A stretch of DNA of 60,903 nucleotides from Porphyromonadaceae bacterium UBA7555 (GTDB taxonomy: Bacteria > Bacteroidota > Bacteroidia > Bacteroidales > Muribaculaceae), in assembly GCA_002478045.1 (NCBI GenBank), contig DLLT01000056.1:1-60903 (forward strand), read 5' to 3'. The position numbers and the translations under genes are program-made. Shown here piece by piece: positions 27,604 through 36,564 of the stretch. The notes below the pieces were generated by a model, which did not search any database, was not told the DNA's origin, and saw nothing but the letters and a program-made list of their open reading frames with translations. Numbering within the stretch: position 1 is the stretch's first letter; every line of letters starts with the position of its first letter.

Positions 27604-27816
27604 ATGAAGATATGCAGAAATTGCGGATGGCCTAATGGTGACGCAGACACCAAATGTGTCAAATGCGGAGGGCGATTGCCGGCTAGTCCGGATGCCGAAG
27701 TGCATCCGGCGGCGGGAACGGGCGTTCCGCCGTGTGAGCAGTGCGGCTATCCGGTGTCATCGCTATTGCATCACTGCCCGGTGTGCCACACTCCAATAAA
27801 AGCCAAAACGCATTGA
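27604..27816 (+). CDS. Small double zinc-ribbon protein
   Basis: A 70-residue protein with two CxxC...CxxC ribbons: Cys 4, 7, 18 and 21, then Cys 44, 47, 58 and 61, joined by a Pro/Ala-rich linker. There is no signal peptide. Zinc ribbons of this kind often sit at the front of FHA or kinase proteins, where they mediate protein contacts; here the ribbon is a separate gene 19 nt before the kinase and so is probably made with it. It might be a substrate or adaptor (three Thr/Ser residues lie in the linker and ribbons), but that is inference. Confidence 0.75.
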   Translation: MKICRNCGWPNGDADTKCVKCGGRLPASPDAEVHPAAGTGVPPCEQCGYPVSSLLHHCPVCHTPIKAKTH

Positions 27817-27835
27817 CCTTTATGCATATATCGAT

Positions 27836-29227
27836 ATGAACAAAATAAATCCGATTATAGCCCAACGCTGCGACTTCGCTGTCGGTGACATTATTGACGG
27901 TCGCTGGACGGTTCAGGCATTGTTGGGCGAGGGGACATACGGCAAGGTTTTTCGTGTGACCGATGCGGACGGTACGGTATATGCGCTCAAATTGCTGAAA
28001 GTCTGGGAAGTTATGCCCGGCGAGCGTGAAGGATTGCTGTGCCGTTTCGACCGCGAGTATGACACCTCGCGCATCGTCAGTCGCCACCTTGTACACGCAC
28101 TGTTCAAAGGTATAGTCGAAGGCAATCCCTATATGGTAATGGAATATTGCGACGGAGGCGACCTGTGGCATGCCGCCACAGAGCGTCAGTTGGACTTGGC
28201 TCTGCTGGCACGGCAAATTCTCGAAGGTCTCGGCGATCTGCACCGTGCCGGACGTGTCCACCGCGACCTTAAGCCGGAGAATGTGCTGTTGCGCAACGAT
28301 ACATGGGCTATGCTCACCGATTTCGGTATTAGCGGCGACCAAAACAACCGTATGACACGTCGCGGATGGTCCGGCGTGCCGCGCCAACGCTTTGGCACTG
28401 TGGCGTATATGCCTCCCGAGCAGCTCAATCCCCGGCGCGGCAATGCTACGGTGCTGCCCACTACGGATATATTCTCCTTCGGAGTGATGATGTATCAACT
28501 GCTGACGCGGACGTTGCCTTTCGGTCATCTGCGCAGCGATGACGATATGGCCCGCTATGTGCTCAATGTTCAGCGCGGACAATGGAATCGCGATGCTCTG
28601 CGCTCGGACAGCCGCACTGCCGAGTGGCTCGATCTGATAGAGAGTTGTCTTGTGCCCGATTTCAAGTGCCGTATCGGCAGCGCCGAGGATGTCGCGCGCC
28701 TTGTGCCCGGCGCTGTGGCGGCCGTGCATGATACCCTGCGTGTGTCTGCGGCGAAGGCTCCGGCTGTGGCGGATAACTTGGTGCTCGAGGTCACTTACGG
28801 CGATGACGCCGGCAAGACCTTTGAACTCGCAGCCCTAATTAAGGACGTCAATGTTATATACATAGGCCGCGAAGATGCCGACAGCGGCGTGGCCAATCAT
28901 ATACAATTGCACGAAAGCGACAGTGCGTATATTTCGCGCCGCCACTGCACCATAGAGCACGATGCGTCGATGCGCCGATGGATTATTCGCGACGGACAAT
29001 TCCGCGTGGATTGCCCGATTGCGCAACGCTGTGCGGACGTATTCCCCTGCGCCACATGTACCGCCTTATGCGACCACACCGCGACTTCGTCATGGCATTC
29101 GTCACTCAACGGAACATTTGTCAATTCGGATGAAGTTGACACCGACGGACATATCCTTGCCGAAGGCGACATCATCAGTATCGGCGACACCAAAATACGC
29201 GTCGAAAGCGCGACAAAAGTTACATAA
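27836..29227 (+). CDS. Soluble Hanks-type Ser/Thr protein kinase with C-terminal FHA domain
   Basis: A 463-residue cytosolic kinase with no membrane helix. The kinase domain (about 20-290) is complete: Gly loop LLGEGTYGKV, Lys 52 in YALKLLK, VHRDLKPEN with Asp 144 and Asn 149, and DFG at 162-164, followed by a PPEQ activation-segment end. It is an RD kinase. An FHA domain (about 316-458) has GRED, SRRH (367-370) and NGTFVN (425-430), so it should bind phospho-threonine. The FHA has a Cys-rich insertion (Cys 393, 399, 405, 408, 412) between its strands. It is second in the block; the FHA-protease gene follows after 100 nt containing a degenerate 9-bp repeat. Confidence 0.92.
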   Translation: MNKINPIIAQRCDFAVGDIIDGRWTVQALLGEGTYGKVFRVTDADGTVYALKLLKVWEVMPGEREGLLCRFDREYDTSRIVSRHLVHALFKGIVEGNPYMVMEYCDGGDLWHAATERQLDLALLARQILEGLGDLHRAGRVHRDLKPENVLLRNDTWAMLTDFGISGDQNNRMTRRGWSGVPRQRFGTVAYMPPEQLNPRRGNATVLPTTDIFSFGVMMYQLLTRTLPFGHLRSDDDMARYVLNVQRGQWNRDALRSDSRTAEWLDLIESCLVPDFKCRIGSAEDVARLVPGAVAAVHDTLRVSAAKAPAVADNLVLEVTYGDDAGKTFELAALIKDVNVIYIGREDADSGVANHIQLHESDSAYISRRHCTIEHDASMRRWIIRDGQFRVDCPIAQRCADVFPCATCTALCDHTATSSWHSSLNGTFVNSDEVDTDGHILAEGDIISIGDTKIRVESATKVT

Positions 29228-29238
29228 AAATGATTACG

Positions 29239-29283
29239 CTCTAAGGATCCTAAAGGCCCTAAGGATCCTAATGACCTTACAAA
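29239..29283. repeat. Degenerate 9-bp repeat in the kinase/protease gap
   Basis: Five consecutive 9-nt units (CTCTAAGGA, TCCTAAAGG, CCCTAAGGA, TCCTAATGA, CCTTACAAA) resemble those of the array at 4304-4429. The array lies just after the kinase stop, between two genes of one likely transcript. Confidence 0.6.
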
Positions 29284-29327
29284 GACAGGTAAAACAAGAC
29301 AGACCACCAATAAATCACTACACAAAT

Positions 29328-30878
29328 ATGCCCAACCAACCTAATAACAACGGACACAGCTTCGGCGGTTCCTTAGGCGCCGGGATGAAATCCATATTCG
29401 ATGCCGGCGGTCGGCGCTATTACATTCTGGAACACAAGACAGCCACGGTCGGTCATCGTGCCGGCGAGGCTCAGCGCATCATAGTCGACTATATCGAAAT
29501 GGGACGCGATGCCCGGTGTCAGGTGCACTATGGCGAGGACTGCCCCACGGTCAGCCGTCGCCATGCAGCCATATCCAAGGGAGTGGACGGCGAGACCTGG
29601 CATCTGACGCCGCTGTCTCATACCAACGACACATTGCTCAACGGCAAGCGTATCACCGAGCCGGTGACGCTGCATAACGGCGATGAGATACAGTTGTCCA
29701 CCGACGGACCGCGCTTGGGCTTTATTATGCCCGAGGGCGATAGGGGATTGGTGCGCAGCATCGGGTTGTCGGCACGTTTGGGTCTTTTTCGTCAGCAAGC
29801 GTTGCGGCCTTATCGTCGCGCTATGGTTGTCATAGGCGTTCTTGTGGCGCTCCTTGCGGCAGCCGGAATATACTTTATCGTACGCCAGCAGGGCTTGATA
29901 CACGACCAGCAGCAGGCGCTGGAACAGTCCCGTGCTGCATATACGCGCGAAAAGGCCGTTCAAGATTCGCTTATCGCGGCGCTCACGGCCGATAATGCCG
30001 CCCTGCGCGGCACCTTGGACGAGCGTTTGTCCGACCTTGACGCTATGGGGCAAAGCATAGACGGCACCACCGTAACGCCCGTTACTATGGTACCGCGTGG
30101 AGGAATGCCGCGCATCGCATCGCGGCGCTATGACAACGGCGCCTTGGATCGTGCCTCGTCGTATGTCTACTATATCAGTGCAGTAGCTATAGATGTGACA
30201 GACGAAGAAGGCAATGTACGCCGTGTGCCTCTGGACGGTAGCGAGTCGCTGAGCGGATGGAGCGGCACGGGATTTATGCTTCGCGACGGACGTTTTGTGA
30301 CGGCGCGGCACGTCATTGAGTCATGGCTGTTCTGGAACGATCAAGAGGGGCAGGACTTCACACTCAATCTATTGGCAAACAATGGGGGCGCCGTCGTCGC
30401 ACATTTCGTGGCGACATCGCCCACAGGCCGCACTATGCGCTTCAATTCCACAATGTTCCATACCAATGGGGCGCATGATCGACGTATGACCACCGAAGAC
30501 GGAGTTGTTGTCAGCCGCGCCAATACCGATGAGACCGATTACGCATGGTTCAACGCCGGCGGTACGGGATTGGACTTTGATGCTGCCGGCAGCAGTAATC
30601 TCGGACGCGGCACGCGCCTGACCATCCTGGGCTACCCCCTGGGCTTCGGCAGCAATAGTGACGGCGCCATACAACCGCTTCTGGGTACGGCTACGGTCAG
30701 CGTCCCCGGCCTGCGCGACGGCGTTATCTATACCACCGAGACATCTCTGGAACATGGCAATAGCGGCGGCCCGGTGTTCTATACGGATGCCGACGGCAAT
30801 ATGCGTGTGGTGGGTATCGTCAGTGCCATTGCCGGGTCATCGCTGGGATTTATCGTGCCTCTGTCTGCCGTAAAGTGA
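29328..30878 (+). CDS. FHA domain - membrane anchor - trypsin-like serine protease
   Basis: A 516-residue fusion. The open frame extends upstream, but the ATG at 29328 fits the protein's start. An FHA domain covers about residues 32-128 with SRRH at 77-80 and a LLNG element at 103-106. A single membrane helix spans about 165-185, followed by a coiled coil (188-240). The C-terminal domain (about 275-516) is a chymotrypsin-fold protease with His 328 (TARHV), probable Asp 404 (ETDYAWF) and Ser 479 in GNSGGP. With no signal peptide and an internal helix, the FHA should be cytosolic and the protease periplasmic. It sits between a kinase and a PP2C phosphatase gene, so the FHA may read their phospho-sites and control the protease. 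Confidence 0.9.
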   Translation: MPNQPNNNGHSFGGSLGAGMKSIFDAGGRRYYILEHKTATVGHRAGEAQRIIVDYIEMGRDARCQVHYGEDCPTVSRRHAAISKGVDGETWHLTPLSHTNDTLLNGKRITEPVTLHNGDEIQLSTDGPRLGFIMPEGDRGLVRSIGLSARLGLFRQQALRPYRRAMVVIGVLVALLAAAGIYFIVRQQGLIHDQQQALEQSRAAYTREKAVQDSLIAALTADNAALRGTLDERLSDLDAMGQSIDGTTVTPVTMVPRGGMPRIASRRYDNGALDRASSYVYYISAVAIDVTDEEGNVRRVPLDGSESLSGWSGTGFMLRDGRFVTARHVIESWLFWNDQEGQDFTLNLLANNGGAVVAHFVATSPTGRTMRFNSTMFHTNGAHDRRMTTEDGVVVSRANTDETDYAWFNAGGTGLDFDAAGSSNLGRGTRLTILGYPLGFGSNSDGAIQPLLGTATVSVPGLRDGVIYTTETSLEHGNSGGPVFYTDADGNMRVVGIVSAIAGSSLGFIVPLSAVK

Positions 30879-31010
30879 CGATAAAAACCAGGGATGTATT
30901 GTCAGGGCAGTGACAGCTATTGACTGGAAACAAATCCAACGAGAATGATATATTGCATATATATCCTCGTATCCACTCCTCAACAAATACTACTCCTCAA
31001 AAAACACGAC

Positions 31011-32510
31011 ATGGATAAGAAACTTACACTTCAACTGGACAGCTATACCGATGCGGCCGGAAAATTCAAGTCCTCGGCACCGCGCCAAGGCAACGAAGAC
31101 AGCAGCTTGCTGCTTGTGTCCTCCGAGTCTGTGCCCGGGTATACGGCCTACGTCAATGGCGGAGCGCCGGACGGCACGACAACCTTAGGTGATGACGGCG
31201 TGGTGATGGTAGTGGCAGACGGTATGGGCGGTATGAATGCCGGCGAAGTCGCATCAGCCATAGCCATAGACGTGGCCGCCAAGGCTTTTGACGACAACCG
31301 GCGAACGTGCGCCAATGATGCCGCGGCTCGCGGCCGTATGCTCGAAGATATTATATGCCGAGCCGATGCGGCAGTCAAGGCCGATGCCTCGCACAACGGC
31401 GAACACGCCGGAATGGGATCGACGATGATTATGGCGTGGCTGGTAGGTAATGAGCTTACTGTCACGTGGATAGGCGACAGTCGAGCATACTTGTATCGCC
31501 CCGGTACGGGCATTCGTCCGCTGTCGCGTGACCACTCGTATGTACAGGAATTGGCCAATAGCGGCGTACTGACCTACGAAGAAACCTTCGGGCATCCGCA
31601 GGGCAATATCGTCACGCGAAGCCTCGGCGACCCGAGTCAGGCAGCTCGTCCCGAGACGGCTCAATTCACTGTAGGTGATGGCGATATAATAATGCTGTGC
31701 AGCGACGGCCTCAGTGGGGTGCTGCGCGATCGCCCTGTTGACCCTGTCGCCGAGACTCCGACATTGGAGACAGTCATAGCGGCTAATGCGCAGGATACAG
31801 CCGCATGTGGCCGGGCGCTGATGTCGGCGGCACGCGAGGCCGATTGGTATGACAATGTGACGGTGATGCTGTGCCGCGTATGCTCGGGCGCAGGTGTGCC
31901 TTCGGCCGACGGCGTGGGCAAGACGCTCGAAACCGCAACGACTGTTGCGTCATCCAAGTCGCATAAGGAGGCTGCGAAAGGCAAGACGCCGCGACGTCGC
32001 TATGTGCTCTCGGTCATAATTTTTGCGATATTCTTCGTGGCCGGCGCCGCTGTGGCTATATATATCAAGTCCGACAAGGGCGCGGAAGCCGCACAGTCCA
32101 AGCCCGTGCCGACAAAAACATCGCCGGCCAAGCCCGTGCCGACCCCATCCGATACGGCAGCCGTACAGCATGTGCGCGGAAAGCAGGCCATGGCGGTACA
32201 GAACACAGTCCAGTCTACGCCGATGCAGACACGGCCCGCCACGGGACATACGGAGAGCCGTGAGGCCAAGCCCGCGCAGCCGCAAAAGGTTCAGCAACCC
32301 GGCAATAAAGAAAGCCAAGCCGTGCAGGACAAGATAAGACGGCATACGCCTTCGCGCCAAGATTTGCCGACCGAAAAAGCCAAGACCGAAGACAAGGCCA
32401 AGACCGACCGAAAGGCCAAAGCAGACCCGAAGCAGGATGCCAAACCCGGCGCAAATCCCCTTCACGAGAGTGGTAAAGATAAGGAAAACAAACAAAACAA
32501 TAAGATATGA
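31011..32510 (+). CDS. Membrane-anchored PP2C-type Ser/Thr phosphatase with extended tail
   Basis: A 499-residue protein starting at the ATG at 31011. The PP2C domain (1-290) has VVADGMGGMNAG (68-78), GDSRAYLY (155-162), CSDGLSG (230-236) and DNVTVM (281-286), which place the metal-binding aspartates. One membrane helix lies at about 331-352. Beyond it are about 145 residues rich in Lys, Pro, Ala, Gln and Thr, low in complexity, predicted to be periplasmic and perhaps crossing the peptidoglycan layer. The gene ends in an ATGA overlap with the next kinase, so the eraser and writer are translationally coupled. Confidence 0.92.
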   Translation: MDKKLTLQLDSYTDAAGKFKSSAPRQGNEDSSLLLVSSESVPGYTAYVNGGAPDGTTTLGDDGVVMVVADGMGGMNAGEVASAIAIDVAAKAFDDNRRTCANDAAARGRMLEDIICRADAAVKADASHNGEHAGMGSTMIMAWLVGNELTVTWIGDSRAYLYRPGTGIRPLSRDHSYVQELANSGVLTYEETFGHPQGNIVTRSLGDPSQAARPETAQFTVGDGDIIMLCSDGLSGVLRDRPVDPVAETPTLETVIAANAQDTAACGRALMSAAREADWYDNVTVMLCRVCSGAGVPSADGVGKTLETATTVASSKSHKEAAKGKTPRRRYVLSVIIFAIFFVAGAAVAIYIKSDKGAEAAQSKPVPTKTSPAKPVPTPSDTAAVQHVRGKQAMAVQNTVQSTPMQTRPATGHTESREAKPAQPQKVQQPGNKESQAVQDKIRRHTPSRQDLPTEKAKTEDKAKTDRKAKADPKQDAKPGANPLHESGKDKENKQNNKI

Positions 32511-34306
32511 GCACGCCCGAATTAAAACCGAATATGATAATAGCCGACCGCTACATACTCAAGAAATACATAGGAAGTGGCAGTTTTGGCGAAGTTTGGG
32601 AGGCCGAAGACAGCGAATTGGACATAGATGTAGCCATAAAACTATATATCTCGCTGGATCAGAGCGGACAAAGCGAGTTTAAGGACGAGTACAAGGTTGC
32701 TTATGGCTTGAGTCATGAAAACCTGCTGACGGCGCAGTATTACGGTGTCTGGGAACATCGTCCGTACTTGATTATGAAGTATTGCGAAAACGGCAATGCC
32801 TCCGCTTTGGCCGGTAAAGCCGATGAGGCAACGATATGGCGCTTCATACACGATGTTTCGGCCGGCCTCCGCTATTTGCACTCACAGGAACCGCCGATAG
32901 TGCATCAGGATATCAAGCCCGAGAATATATTGCGTGATGACCGGGGCCGCTTCCTGATAACTGACTTCGGTATCAGTCACAAGATGCGCAACACCATGCG
33001 CAAGCAGTCGCAGCGCGTCCGCTCGTCCGGGGCTATACCTTATATGGGACCCGAACGTTTTGCCGCAAATCCGGTCACGGTCAACGCCAGTGATATATGG
33101 TCTTTGGGCGTATCCGCCTACGAATTGGCCACGGGCGACCTGCCGTTCATGGGGCAGGGCGGTGCAATGCTCAAGGCCGGTGCCGAAATCCCGAATATCG
33201 ACATAGACAAATTCTCCAAGGACCTGAACTACGTCATACGCGCTTGTATGGCCAAAGAGCCGTGGGATCGTCCTACTGCCGAATATCTCGAGAAGTATAC
33301 GGCGGCACGTCTGGCCGGCGATAAGACGCCTTGGGAAGCCGCGACCGAACAGTCCCAATCGACGGTGCGCACGGACAATGAAAAGACCATACGTGAGGGC
33401 GGAGACATAGGTGCCACAATACCCGCCGGTACGGTGCCTCAGCGCAAAACCCCATCGGCCAAGGAGGTCGTGGAAAACGAAATGAAAATTGGCAAGTCCA
33501 AGAAAATGATGATTGTCAGCATTATAGCAGCTGTCATCGTTATAGCTGTGGGCGCCGGAGCCGCGTGGTACTTCATATTCGAGAACGACAAGAAGACCAA
33601 AGTGGCAGACGAAGATGCCGCGCCGGTGGTTGCACTCTTTGATAAATTGGTCGCCTCGACATCGCGCGACATCGCAGTGGCCACCAACGATGAGTACGAG
33701 CCGCTGTTGTCGGCCGCCTCGCGTATAGACTCGCTGGGTGTACTCATTGACGACAATCGGTTTATGAAAGACTCGGTGACGGCTGTCGAGAGACTAGTGG
33801 CGGCGTATAATGACAAGGCCGAGCCGGCCATAGACGCATGGTTGCGAGCCGCAAATACCCAATACGAGGTTGCCGAAGACCTTCCGGCCGCCATCGAATA
33901 CTACAACATTGCATCGAGTCTGTATCTGCGCGTACCCGATTGTGTCTCCGTCTCTAACGGAACGACCAATCGCGCCTACGAGGCTATCAGCACATTAGAA
34001 CGGACCACGCAATGCCCGGCAGTGTATATGGCCGTGACCAAATGCGGCCTGTCGGCTGATGGTCGGTCTGTCGAAGTCGAGTATAACGGGTTGACGACCC
34101 AAACGATAAGCAATATATCCATACACTATATATTGTATGATCGCACCACCGGAGATGTTACACAGCCGCTGGATCAGGGCGATGCGGTCGTCTCGATTGA
34201 GCCGGGTCCCGGTCATAAACTTGTGATAGACGTACCCGAAGGCACCGCGGCCTCTGCTATATCAATGAGCGCCGCCGGAAAGGTGTTCTACAATACCAAG
34301 CCCTGA
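32507..34306 (+). CDS. Transmembrane Ser/Thr protein kinase with extracytoplasmic C-terminal domain
   Basis: A 599-residue PknB-like topology kinase. The kinase domain (about 14-270) has the Gly loop IGSGSFGEV, Lys 45 (VAIK), HQDIKPEN (133-140; Asp 135, Asn 140) and DFG at 153-155. The HRD arginine is replaced by Gln, so it is a non-RD kinase, unlike the kinase at 27836. A Ser/Thr-rich juxtamembrane segment (280-330) has several possible autophosphorylation sites. One membrane helix spans about 334-356, and about 240 residues lie outside, beta-rich near the end (VEVEYNGLTTQTISNIS) with helical segments before. There are no PASTA repeats. It overlaps the phosphatase gene by 4 nt. Confidence 0.92.
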   Translation: MSTPELKPNMIIADRYILKKYIGSGSFGEVWEAEDSELDIDVAIKLYISLDQSGQSEFKDEYKVAYGLSHENLLTAQYYGVWEHRPYLIMKYCENGNASALAGKADEATIWRFIHDVSAGLRYLHSQEPPIVHQDIKPENILRDDRGRFLITDFGISHKMRNTMRKQSQRVRSSGAIPYMGPERFAANPVTVNASDIWSLGVSAYELATGDLPFMGQGGAMLKAGAEIPNIDIDKFSKDLNYVIRACMAKEPWDRPTAEYLEKYTAARLAGDKTPWEAATEQSQSTVRTDNEKTIREGGDIGATIPAGTVPQRKTPSAKEVVENEMKIGKSKKMMIVSIIAAVIVIAVGAGAAWYFIFENDKKTKVADEDAAPVVALFDKLVASTSRDIAVATNDEYEPLLSAASRIDSLGVLIDDNRFMKDSVTAVERLVAAYNDKAEPAIDAWLRAANTQYEVAEDLPAAIEYYNIASSLYLRVPDCVSVSNGTTNRAYEAISTLERTTQCPAVYMAVTKCGLSADGRSVEVEYNGLTTQTISNISIHYILYDRTTGDVTQPLDQGDAVVSIEPGPGHKLVIDVPEGTAASAISMSAAGKVFYNTKP

Positions 34307-34439
34307 AATGCGGTAGATGCCGTGACGAGTTTATTCCCGTTTAGTGAAAAGGATGTAGCACATCACCTTCCGCCATCTCGATAAAAGAATGATTCAATCT
34401 TGCATAAAATAAACAACTTAATATTATACAGTACATATA

Positions 34440-36377
34440 ATGAAAAGACTAACAACTCTACTCCTCGCGAGTCTGATGTGCATAGGCGGTGCCTTGGCCG
34501 GAGTCAATCGCACCCTTATTGCAGCCCAGTCGCTGTTGACCACGGCATCAACCGTACAGCAGTACCAGAATGCTAAAAAGAAATTCCAGGCTGCCAAAAG
34601 CGATCCGGGATATGTTGCTTCGGAACACGACCGTAGTATCAATGCCGGTATCAGTAAGTGCAACAGCGCCATAGCCGCCGCTTCCAAGAATAATAGCAGT
34701 ACGACCAAGCCCCGAAGCACGAACACGCGTCCTTCCTCGGGAAGCAAGCGCAACAATACGTCCGCATCATCAGCCAATGTCGAAATCACCGGATTGATTA
34801 TTGCAAATCTTGATGATAATAACGACTTTATAGGTGAGGTCAACGGTCCGTTATATGTGGATGATATAAACAAACTGTATATAGCCTGCACCGTTACACC
34901 TATCAAAAAAACGGTAACCAAGACACTTCGCGTCAAACTTATCAAGCCGGACGGCAACGTCTTTCGCGAAATGGGAAAGACTGCACCTGCCGGATATTCG
35001 AGCGAAGAAAAAGTGACAATAAATTCCGGCGAGAGCAATTTCCTGCCCGATCGCATATACGGACGCGGACGCGGTAACGAATTCCAGGCCGGCACATACA
35101 CCTATGAGGCGTATATGGATGGCCGTAAGGTGTATACCACTACCTTTGATATTGAGCGCGGCAGCTCCGGCTCCGGCTCCGGTATGACGACCGATACGAC
35201 AACCCGTCCGAGCACCTCCGGGGCATCCGCAACGATTTTGGAATCTCGCATAGGAGAAACCGAGCAGGACGGACAGCGTTGCTTCGCCGTTTCGCTTGAT
35301 TTCAGTGTCGAGAATAGTAAAGGAAAGACAATCAAAGCTTTTGCTATTGTCAAGGACGGCGATTCATACTATCGTTACAATGACAAGATTGTCGGCACTG
35401 TGGACGAAAGTGTGCCTGAGTATGAGAGTACTAAGTTTACGAACGTAAATCTGTATATTCCGCTGAACCAGCTGGGTAAATACCGCAATAGTGTGATTAA
35501 TGTCGAGGTCTCAATCGATGATGCTGATGGCAACACCATGGCTAAGAAGAATATTGCATATGCATTCAATGGTCAGCGAGCCGGATTTATAGACTTTGTC
35601 AATTTTACGGATAATGTCGAGCATAACGGCGAGACATGCCTTAAGGCCGATATAGGATATACGGTGCAAAACTGCAAGGGGCGTAAAGTCAACTGCTATA
35701 TATTTGCGCTGGATGACAGTGGAAGTTTTGCGAAACTCGATGGCTCGCCTATTGCCGACCTCGAGATGACAAGTGTGGATTACGATATTAATACCGTTAC
35801 GAGTACCGAGTTGTATATTCCGCACAGCAAGCTGCGTGGCGCCGGATTGATGGGACGTAAAGTACAATTCCGTGTCATCATTGATGATGACGAAACACGC
35901 GAAGACATTATCACCGATGTTTATGGCTGCAATGTCGGCGGATCCTCCACCGGCACGTCTGCCGGCTCGATGTACGACAGCCGCGGGACTTCGGCCTCCG
36001 GTACGACACCTTCGGCCGAGATTAAGCGCGTGAATTTGAAGCAGAACACCACGGCGCAAGGCAAGGATAGCGCTATCGTGACCATAGACTTTGATGTGGA
36101 GAACTGCCATGGCAAGCGCGTCGGCCTGTTTGTATGGATATACGATGAGGACGGCAATTGCCCCAAGCGAGCCACCGACTCCGAATCCGGGATGCTTTAC
36201 GGCCGAGTTGCCGAGCCACAAAGCAATAGCGTAGCCTATAATGATGCGGAGATTTATATTCCCACAGCGGACCTTCGTCCTTATCGCGGACGCACAATGA
36301 CGCTTTGCGTTGAGGTTGACAACCGCGACACCGGCGATACCATCAAAAAAGAAAGCTACACCTTTACAGTTGAGTAA
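34440..36377 (+). CDS. Secreted protein with three related beta domains
   Basis: I do not recognise a named family. A signal peptide occupies residues 1-20 (ending GGALA). A helical hairpin-like region (about 22-80) has QYQNAKKKFQAAKSDPGY, reminiscent of a TPR unit, then a Ser/Thr/Asn-rich linker. A first beta domain spans about 115-235. Three tandem, mutually similar domains follow at about 260-375, 385-505 and 535-645, each with a strand like VSLDFSVENSKGK, IGYTVQNCKGRK or IDFDVENCHGKR and a later LYIPxxxL. Gly/Ser/Thr linkers separate them. It lies 133 nt after the kinase and closes the block, so it may be the external ligand-binding or effector partner; that is inference. Confidence 0.7.
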   Translation: MKRLTTLLLASLMCIGGALAGVNRTLIAAQSLLTTASTVQQYQNAKKKFQAAKSDPGYVASEHDRSINAGISKCNSAIAAASKNNSSTTKPRSTNTRPSSGSKRNNTSASSANVEITGLIIANLDDNNDFIGEVNGPLYVDDINKLYIACTVTPIKKTVTKTLRVKLIKPDGNVFREMGKTAPAGYSSEEKVTINSGESNFLPDRIYGRGRGNEFQAGTYTYEAYMDGRKVYTTTFDIERGSSGSGSGMTTDTTTRPSTSGASATILESRIGETEQDGQRCFAVSLDFSVENSKGKTIKAFAIVKDGDSYYRYNDKIVGTVDESVPEYESTKFTNVNLYIPLNQLGKYRNSVINVEVSIDDADGNTMAKKNIAYAFNGQRAGFIDFVNFTDNVEHNGETCLKADIGYTVQNCKGRKVNCYIFALDDSGSFAKLDGSPIADLEMTSVDYDINTVTSTELYIPHSKLRGAGLMGRKVQFRVIIDDDETREDIITDVYGCNVGGSSTGTSAGSMYDSRGTSASGTTPSAEIKRVNLKQNTTAQGKDSAIVTIDFDVENCHGKRVGLFVWIYDEDGNCPKRATDSESGMLYGRVAEPQSNSVAYNDAEIYIPTADLRPYRGRTMTLCVEVDNRDTGDTIKKESYTFTVE

Positions 36378-36551
36378 TGCCCTATATCGCGCCTATGACA
36401 CAAGTATGTATCATAGGGTGAATACCCACTTGCTGCTTGTGTGTCGAATCTCTCTATACATAGGTGTCCCAAAAAATGGTACAGGTGGAGTAATTAACAT
36501 TATTTAACTCAACTTTTGCTCAAAAAAGCTGTTAGTTTGAGATATAAGGTG

Positions 36552-36559
36552 TATCTTTG
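36552..36559 (+). promoter_or_regulatory. -7 promoter box in the AT-rich region
   Basis: TATCTTTG matches TAnnTTTG. No -33 TTTG lies at the usual spacing (the nearest is 12 nt upstream, at 36536). Transcription from here would reach a terminator about 130 nt later with no evident ORF between. Confidence 0.45.
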
Positions 36560-36564
36560 CATTG

